This document shows, piece by piece, positions 57,625 to 64,000 of a DNA stretch of 64,000 nucleotides. Origin of the DNA: Amanita rubescens (Eukaryota > Basidiomycota > Agaricomycetes > Agaricales > Amanitaceae); the NCBI GenBank assembly GCA_015039365.1, contig WION01000036.1:1-64000 (forward strand). The letters are read 5' to 3'. How positions within the stretch are numbered: the stretch's first letter is position 1; the number at the start of each line of letters is the position of its first letter. The translations under genes were made by a program, and so were the position numbers. The notes under the pieces were generated by a model, which saw only the letters and a list, made by a program, of their open reading frames with translations, did not search any database and was not told the DNA's origin.

Positions 57625-58706
57625 ATGGCGGCCTTCGCAGACAGACCCATCAAGAAGCTCCTTCTCTTCGATGTTGACGGCACTCTGACACCAGCGCGCC
57701 AGGTCAGATCCCGTTACCATTCAGGTCGAACTATGCTTACACCCTTACCCAGGAGGCATCTCAGGAGATGATCTACACTTTGCGCGCTCTACGCAAAAAG
57801 TTTGTGATCGGGTTTGTTGGAGGGTCAGATATGGTCAAAATCTTGGAACAACTGTCAGTAGGGGGTAACGATGGTGCGGTTCATCATTCAGATTCTCGTT
57901 GATAAACTGCAGATCTGGTAACTTCTGCTAGCCATCCAGGATTTTGACTACGCGTTTGCGGAAAACGGGTTGACGGCATATAAGCTTGGTCAGAAATTGG
58001 AATCTCAGTCTTTTATCAAGTTCGTCGGCGAGGATAGGTATAAAGAGCTAGTCAAGTTTATACTGCACTATATCGCGGATTTGGATATACCAATTAAGAG
58101 GTATTTGCATGCTAAAGCATACATCCTATGCGATATGCTTAAAGTTGCAGAGGAACGTTTATAGAGTTTCGGAACGGGATGATCAACGTCAGTCCCATAG
58201 GTCGCAATGCCACGTAAGTCTAGTGGAGCATTTTGTTTTACGTTGATCTAAAGTCTATTATGGTGTAGCATCAAGGAACGACTTGATTTTCTGGCTTATG
58301 ACAATGTAAGAAATGCTTCCGATATGTATTTCGCGATGCTGATGCATGCCTCAGGAACACGGTGTCAGAGCTGCCTTTGTCAAAGTTCTTAAAGAGAAAT
58401 TCCCAGATTACGGCTTGACGTTCGCGATTGGTGGTCAGATTTCGTTTGACGTGTTTCCCAATGGGTGGGACAAGACGTATGCACTTAAACATGTCGAAAA
58501 CGAAGGATTTGAAGAGATTCACTTCTTTGGAGATAAGACATACGAGGTTAGTTTCCGCTGATTACAAAACTTTGTTTTTAAAATTGTTGTAGGGCGGTAA
58601 TGATCATGAGATCTACGACGACCCACGAACCATAGGCCATGCAGTTACTAGTCCGACAGATACGATACGTATTTTAAAAGAGTATTTCCTGGATGTACAA
58701 AACTAG
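57625..58706 (+). CDS. SEC53: phosphomannomutase
   Basis: Interconverts mannose-6-phosphate and mannose-1-phosphate for GDP-mannose, hence glycosylation and GPI anchors; cytosolic HAD-superfamily enzyme. About six exons. Diagnostic blocks in order: [15 protein letters not shown] (nucleophile Asp in DxDGT), [53 protein letters not shown] (substrate cap), [48 protein letters not shown] (metal ligands) and the end KEYFLDVQN. All catalytic motifs are present and the frame is intact. An internal splice (KR to GTFIEF, acceptor GTTGCAG) is well supported. Confidence 0.93.
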
Positions 58707-58789
58707 GTAAAGGTATGACTTACCGTATCTGTAGTTGTAGTTGTAAAGGACCAACCGCGTGTGAAACGTGAAATGTCGTCAGGGAAACG

Positions 58790-59335
58790 CTCGTTCACTC
58801 CACCACACCTGCTGCCATCCGACTCGCCATACTCCTCGCCGTACCTTCAACCACGTACCGCTTCTTTAAATCCGAAAACCGAGCTGATACTATACTCAGC
58901 TTACTCGTTCTCCTGCCAGTACCAAGTCCCGCAGGTGACCAACCGGAAATGCTTCTCCTTCACACCAGTCCCCTCTGCCACCACCCTTGATGACGAGCGG
59001 GACGCTAATCCACAGTTTCCCCTTCCGACATTTGATTCTCAACCTTCCATGCTGGCCTCTACTTTTCGCTTGGACCGAAAAGCCTTGCGTTGCTGTGCTT
59101 GTTTGTGCACTCCCATTTAACTGCCAGTGATGCGCTCTCTGTCTACGTATTCAATCAGACTCCCTTCAGTTCTCCCGCTATGTGTATCCGATTTTCGTAC
59201 GAACTATCTGTGGGCATATCTCGTTCCGCTGCTGCTCCCGGTATGGCGTTTATGCCGCCCGAGCGAGCGGGAACGGAGTGAGCAGTATCAAGGTGCCGAT
59301 TAAGGTGTACAACCACGTTGCTGGTATACATATTT
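58790..59335 (+). pseudogene. relic of RGP1 (Ric1-Rgp1 Rab GEF subunit)
   Basis: Fragments in shifting frames match the C-terminal Rgp1 domain: KTELILYSAYSF, FPLPTFDSQPSMLASTFRLD, RFSYELSVGISR and SSIKVPIKVYNHVAGI. In functional Rgp1 the blocks are contiguous (LPTF..QPSML..., LRFSYE..VGT, KVPIRVYNHV). Here a stop after CLCTPI and at least two frame changes separate them, and the N-terminal arrestin-like part is absent. It is a decayed partial copy; the functional gene should be elsewhere. Confidence 0.75.
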
Positions 59336-59848
59336 GGCACCGGACGTTACGCGTTATTGGGGCGGGAGGTTCCACACCACCGTTCTAGGTTTCACCATAA
59401 CTAGGCTCTAACAGTCCGAGTTATCAGCGAAGGAATAGGAGTTACGGAACGGTTAATTTTGAAAGCGTAAGTGGTCTCGACGATTATCTTCAGCGCGAGC
59501 CTCAAATTATCGCATCAGTCTGGCATGCTTTGTTTGAATCGACGTTCCAATGCCAAGTAGCATCGGCAATATGCGAACACGTTTTTGTAACGCGATGCTA
59601 GTTACTTAATAATTTTTTTAAAAAGACCGAATCATACACTCGGAACAATCTATGATAACGTTCACCGCCACCTCTATGATGCTGACGGCCACTATCCGTA
59701 CTAGGGTTGCCTCCTTCAGAGACGTTTGCAGCAAGCATCACGGACATACTCCGACGTTCGCATGATTCCGAGGGACGATTCTATTACAATCGACGGTTTC
59801 TGGATAAGTATAAAGCAAACGTGGTAAGATTCGTCATGTGCGATATCG
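59336..59848. other. intergenic, upstream of the FAD oxidase
   Basis: No gene recognised. The stretch may contain further RGP1 decay at its left and the FAD oxidase promoter at its right. Confidence 0.4.
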
Positions 59849-61836
59849 ATGTCAGCGATCTTACACTTTCTTCTGGTTTTTCTACCGCTCGTCCTTGGTA
59901 ATTCGTTTAGCGCCGGGCGCCATTCTAGCGACTACAAACACGTATGCGCAGCTATATCGTTTACTATTTCTTCTCAAAGCGCGGTATTCTATCCAGGTGG
60001 GTTGCCCGTCGTTTCCTCAACGCCGTTCTTCCTCGCGGTTATCTCAGGCAGCAAAAGCTATGACAGAGATATATTCCACTGGGGTATCACCAGTACGCAA
60101 CGCTCAGCTTGCACAGTTGAACCTGGAAACGCAAATGATGTAGGCAAAATCGTGTGTCATGCTGTCGTCTTTGGCGTGTAGTACCGCTGATGGACGTCGA
60201 TACAGCTGCAAATCCTGGGCAAATTTCGTACTCCTTTTGCTGTTAGTTCAAGTTTATCTCCTCCGATGGACAGTAGCTGAAGTTGTGTAGGTCAAAAGTG
60301 GAGGCCATAGTTTGAATCCTGGATTCTCGTCCACTCCGGGTGTTCAGATCGCTATGACCCGGTTCAACGAAACTGTCTATGATTCTTCAACAGAAACAGT
60401 GGAATTTGGTTCTGGTCTCATTTTCGACGAGGTTTACGCTGCTTTGGCGCCTTATAACCGCAGCATTGCCGGTGGAAGAGTAGCAGGAATAGGCGTTGGA
60501 GGATTTTTGCTTGGTGGTGGTGAGCGCGAGATGTTTTGATGTATTCATTCTGGTTATGACATTCCTTCGAAGGATACAGCTGGAAGACGAATCAAGTCGG
60601 ACTTGGTCTTGACACTATCGTCCGCTATGAGCTTGTGAAGCCCGATGGGAAAATAGTCAAGGTGACTAAACAATCAGATACTGAATTATTCTTCGGGCTT
60701 AAGGTGCTTTATTTCTCGCGTCCTTTCTCCGACTGAACTAACGTTCACTTTTACCTAGGGCGGTTCCAACAATTTTGTAAGGCGAATGAATACCAATGTG
60801 ATCACTAGCCAACGTACTTTTAGGGCATAGTTACCCGCTTTACGTTGAAAGCATTACCGCAACCTGCTGTCTGGGTGTGTATCTCGTCAGCTTGTGAGGA
60901 TCAGAAAGTTGATGTTTTATAATCAGGCTGGTACAATTATCTATCCCCCTTCGTCCGTTCCCGACGTGACGGCTGCTATTATAAAGTTCAGCGCCGAAAA
61001 CCAGGATGCAAGAGCAAATATTCTGCCTACGTATCAATTCTCCAATGGCTCGGTATGTTTGATTTCTTGGCTCTCGGCTTGTCAATTCACGCGCTCGTAC
61101 GCCTAGATCTCAGTCAGGATTTTACTATTCTATGATGGTCCAAGTCCACCATCGGGACTGTTTGATGACCTTTTAACGATTTCTTACGAGTCAAGCGACA
61201 TACACACGAGGGAGTTTACCAGTTTGATCAGTTCTGTGAACATCAACTCTATCGCAGGCATCCGGTGAGTTTCACCATCATTTATATCCGATAGCTATTG
61301 AACACTCAACTCTTAGCGGGGTATTCCACACCGTCCCACTACTGAAACACTCTCCAAAAGTCATGGCGGCAGTCCAGAACGAGACGAGCGTATGTTGAGC
61401 CATCCTGATAAAGTATAGCCTTCCGATAAACATTCCTCGTTAGTTCTGGGGTCAAGCTCTATCTGAAAAAGGCGGATTTGTCGCGTACACTGTAGAACCA
61501 TTTCTACCGTCCATCCTGAACCACAACACCACACCGACAGCTTATCCTCCAACACGCGACCACGTCTACTTTCCGTTCACTATCTTTCTTGCTTGGCAAA
61601 ATGCAATGTACGATGACTATTCTTATGATGCCATTCGCCAGAGCGCCGAGCGTATCCGTCACGCTGCCATTCAAGATGGTCAGGATATCAGGGATGCACC
61701 GCTTTATCCGAATGGCGCCATATTTGATACTCCTTTGAGAGAGATATATGGTGCGAATTTGGACAAGCTGCACTCGTTGAGGCAGAGGGTCGACTCGCAT
61801 AACGTCATGGGATTGGCTGGCGGATTCAGGTTTTGA
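59849..61836 (+). CDS. secreted FAD-linked oxidoreductase (BBE/GOOX type)
   Basis: The start MSAILHFLLVFLPLVLG is a signal peptide. About nine exons splice in frame. The PCMH-type FAD domain shows ACTVEPGNANDVGKI, FAVKSGGHSLNPGFSSTPG (the His of SGGH is the expected covalent FAD site), GSGLIFDEVYAALAPYNRSI, GGRVAGIGVGGFLLGG and GYSWKTNQVGLGLDTI. The substrate domain has GGSNNFGIVTRFTLKALPQP. The C-terminal berberine-bridge segment is reduced (SLRQRVDSHNVMGLAGGFRF), as usual in fungal members. Likely role: extracellular oxidation of sugars or secondary metabolites; the substrate cannot be inferred. One donor is weak (GTTAGT near 60232). It appears intact. Confidence 0.8.
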
Positions 61837-62387
61837 TATGGAAGTTGGATAGTTTGTGGACGACCTCACAGGAAGGTTGCATGTCATTTTTACAGTAATG
61901 TAAACCCCGTCATCAGCGCACAGCCGGACGGGATGAAACGTACCCCAACACTCGATAGAACGGCAATCTTCTACGTCGACCGAACCTAGCATAGACCGAA
62001 GTTGATGTGAGATATAAGACATCTCTGAGTGGGTAGGCATAGCCATCAGGTACGACCAGTTTCCCTAGCAACACCGAACGTCGTAATGGTTCGAGAGAAC
62101 AATGGCAAAGTATTCCACATCTGGGGTCGGATAACAGGAATGTTATTTAGTCTTTGCATGACATATACAAGAAACGTCGGATGTGGAATAGGATACTATG
62201 CCGCTTGATAGCCTTGGCTACTGAGGTCATCTTAGTCATAGTTTTAAGAACATGGCACAAAGTCCAACGTCCTACCATAAAAAACAAAACACTCCGTTTT
62301 ACTGGAACACATACAAAGTCATTGGCAACATTCACGAACGTACAAAGTACGTAACACTACACAACATCAAGGCACCTCCGATCTCAT
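61837..62387. other. intergenic between convergent genes
   Basis: No gene recognised. The 180-aa minus-strand ORF at 61504-62046 is mostly antisense to the FAD oxidase exon and is not supported. Confidence 0.45.
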
Positions 62388-62912
62388 CTAATACTTGCAC
62401 CAGCCATCGCTCTCGGTGATATAGTCAAGAAGTCCAGAGGGTTGAGTCTGGCCACCTTTGTTGATAGCAGTGTTAGAATAGTGGCATGACTTGTACATAG
62501 AGCAAGTAAGATCGGGGCTGCCATTCTGTGCAAATCCGTTAGAACCCATCCACTTGAACAAAAGGGTAAAAGACAGCTGACCTTGCCATTGACATCGTGG
62601 TAAGCTAAAAGAAGCTCAGCGTCGTACATCTTTGCAGTTGGGAATTAGCTTACTGTTGACAAATTTGCAGCCGGAGACACCATTGCAAGCCGTGAAACAA
62701 TCTACAATCACGAATAAGCGTCGAGCGAAAGAATATACGGCCAACACCTTACCATAGATAGTTGGGACAAGAACGTAAGTGAGATAGTCCGAGGCCTCAG
62801 TGGCTCCATTGAGGTTCAGGAAAGTCGGATAGAAGAAGCTTCTCTTAGCCACCGTGGCCGCCGAGGCAGCAGAAACAGCGGTGAGAGCGAGGATGAGCGA
62901 AGAGAAGTGCAT
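62388..62912 (-). CDS. small secreted cysteine-containing protein
   Basis: The signal peptide MHFSSLILALTAVSAASAAT is followed by FFYPTFLNLNGATEASDYL. Short exons then give DCFTACNGVSGCKFVNS, a YDAELLLAYHDVNGK segment and NGSPDLTCSMYKSCHY, then SGLLDYITESDGWCKY to the stop at 62388. The C..C...SGC.FVN pattern resembles a family of secreted, PAN/apple-like basidiomycete proteins, often found in fruit bodies, but a specific function cannot be given. About 120 residues, four exons. The neighbour downstream is convergent. Confidence 0.72.
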
Positions 62913-64000
62913 TTCGATCGTAAGACTTGTATCTGAGGACGTGAGTCTGAGGTTGGCTTCGTACGCGCCAGGTTAAATACCCTCAGTGTGTATGTTTCTG
63001 TATCTTGCCGCCCTGGACGCTCACGACTCGTATTGGGCACAGGAACGCCTTCATATTGTTTCTTGACCTCGTACTCGACAAGTCAGGAAGCTCCGTTGTT
63101 TGCGCACGAGATCCGCCCTGTGGTACATTCCACCAAGTCACTCGATCTTCTGTCTTGGCTCCATCATTCAAAACCTACACGTTACGTAGTTGAAAATGTT
63201 ACGTTAAGTTGCTCTCACCGCTCACCACTCGTATTCGGGAATCAGGGGATGCCCAAAACGCCGGTGCTTGAAGTTTGTGCCTAGCCTTGGATTTTTCGTT
63301 GTCCAGCTGCCATTTCAACTCACGTTGATTAGCACGAACCGAGGGCCACAAACGTAAGAAAGTAGCCAAGAATAGTTATGACGGGAGGATGGGGGTAAGG
63401 GGGGAAGCAATAAACTATTGCCAATAAACCGCGACGGTGCCGCGCGCGCTAGCCGAACAAAAGGCTTGGATCACGGGAGCGTGGCGCTACGACACGTGCA
63501 TCAGGTCCTTCAACTTGAAGCTTGAAGCCTGATGTGTGCCTCTTGCTCCTTTGCTTGACATTCGCTCGGCAGGGTCCATTACCTGTCCGTCGATCTCTAC
63601 CAATTTCTTATAATAAATATTAACCCTCACCTCTTTTCGTTCAGTTTACCTTTTTTGGGTATATTTGCATCTTGTATTTTCATGAAGCGAACCGCCTTGA
63701 GGGGGCACAAATTCCGTAGCCAATACGAAGCGGAAAAGAAATGTATTACAAGTTAAAGAAAACACTGCGTACGCCAACCCTGTTTTGATGAAATTCAGAC
63801 TGCAAGACCGCTGTCAACTTCCCGTGGATGTACCTAACGTTTGCCTCGCTTGATGTTACTTGCACGACAGATTATTTGAATCGGCATGGGCAGTTTGACT
63901 GTCCCCATTTACAAAGAAAAATCATTAGGCTTAAATTTGCCTAACGCCTATGTACTCACTCCTTGTTGGTCGGTTCACAAATCCCACAAATATTGAGATA
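62913..64000. other. about 1.1 kb without a recognisable gene
   Basis: It includes the promoter of the small secreted protein gene. Plus-strand ORFs at 62988-63284 lack support. No repeat or RNA gene seen up to the window end. Confidence 0.4.

Noticed and set aside
61504..62046. 180-aa minus-strand ORF
   Set aside because: Mostly antisense to the last FAD oxidase exon, with no domain.

Overview
The window is nuclear DNA of a filamentous basidiomycete, most likely a mushroom-forming Agaricomycete. The evidence is many short (about 45-60 nt) GT-AG introns, dense genes with fungal orthologues (RNase P p30, a GEN1/Yen1 resolvase, Hpc2/ubinuclein, phosphomannomutase), KDZ transposases with a CxC2-type cysteine cluster, basidiomycete-style hAT elements and small secreted protein families. 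Nothing looks bacterial, organellar or viral. All gene models were spliced by eye from the raw sequence.

Layout. (1) 0-12 kb is gene-dense: a small secreted protein, RPP1/p30, a small beta-trefoil-like gene, GEN1, a Zn2Cys6 regulator and a membrane protein. (2) 12.4-16.1 kb holds three tandem copies of a secreted, kinase-fold-like gene. (3) 16.4-22.1 kb holds two tandem F-box-like genes next to the HIR-complex gene HPC2; the F-box duplication carried along a dead copy of the HPC2 3' end. (4) 22.7-33 kb is an insertion hot zone: an Argonaute relic, a 2.7-kb almost perfect palindromic element with target duplications, and a 4.0-kb hAT transposon. The hAT has a broken beta-trefoil gene (paralogue of the one at 5.1 kb) on its left and a 5'-truncated subtilase on its right.

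(5) 33.6-50.6 kb looks like one giant mobile unit of about 17 kb. Two arrays full of the self-complementary octamer GTTGCAAC lie in inverted orientation at its ends, with short terminal inverted repeats outside them. Between them lie a KDZ transposase gene and at least three accessory genes. Two later insertions have silenced it: a gag-only LTR retrotransposon with identical LTRs inside one cargo gene, and a 2.4-kb non-autonomous hAT with an 8-bp target duplication inside a KDZ exon. Removing either insertion on paper restores the host reading frame exactly. This nested composite is the main discovery candidate.

(6) 53.3-64 kb returns to ordinary genes: a mitochondrial APH/AIM9-like protein, a Ybp/glomulin-like protein sharing a 98-bp bidirectional promoter with phosphomannomutase, an RGP1 relic, a secreted FAD (BBE-type) oxidase and a small secreted cysteine-containing protein. 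The main uncertainties are exon boundaries of the less conserved genes, the exact ends of the KDZ unit, and the functions of the cargo genes.
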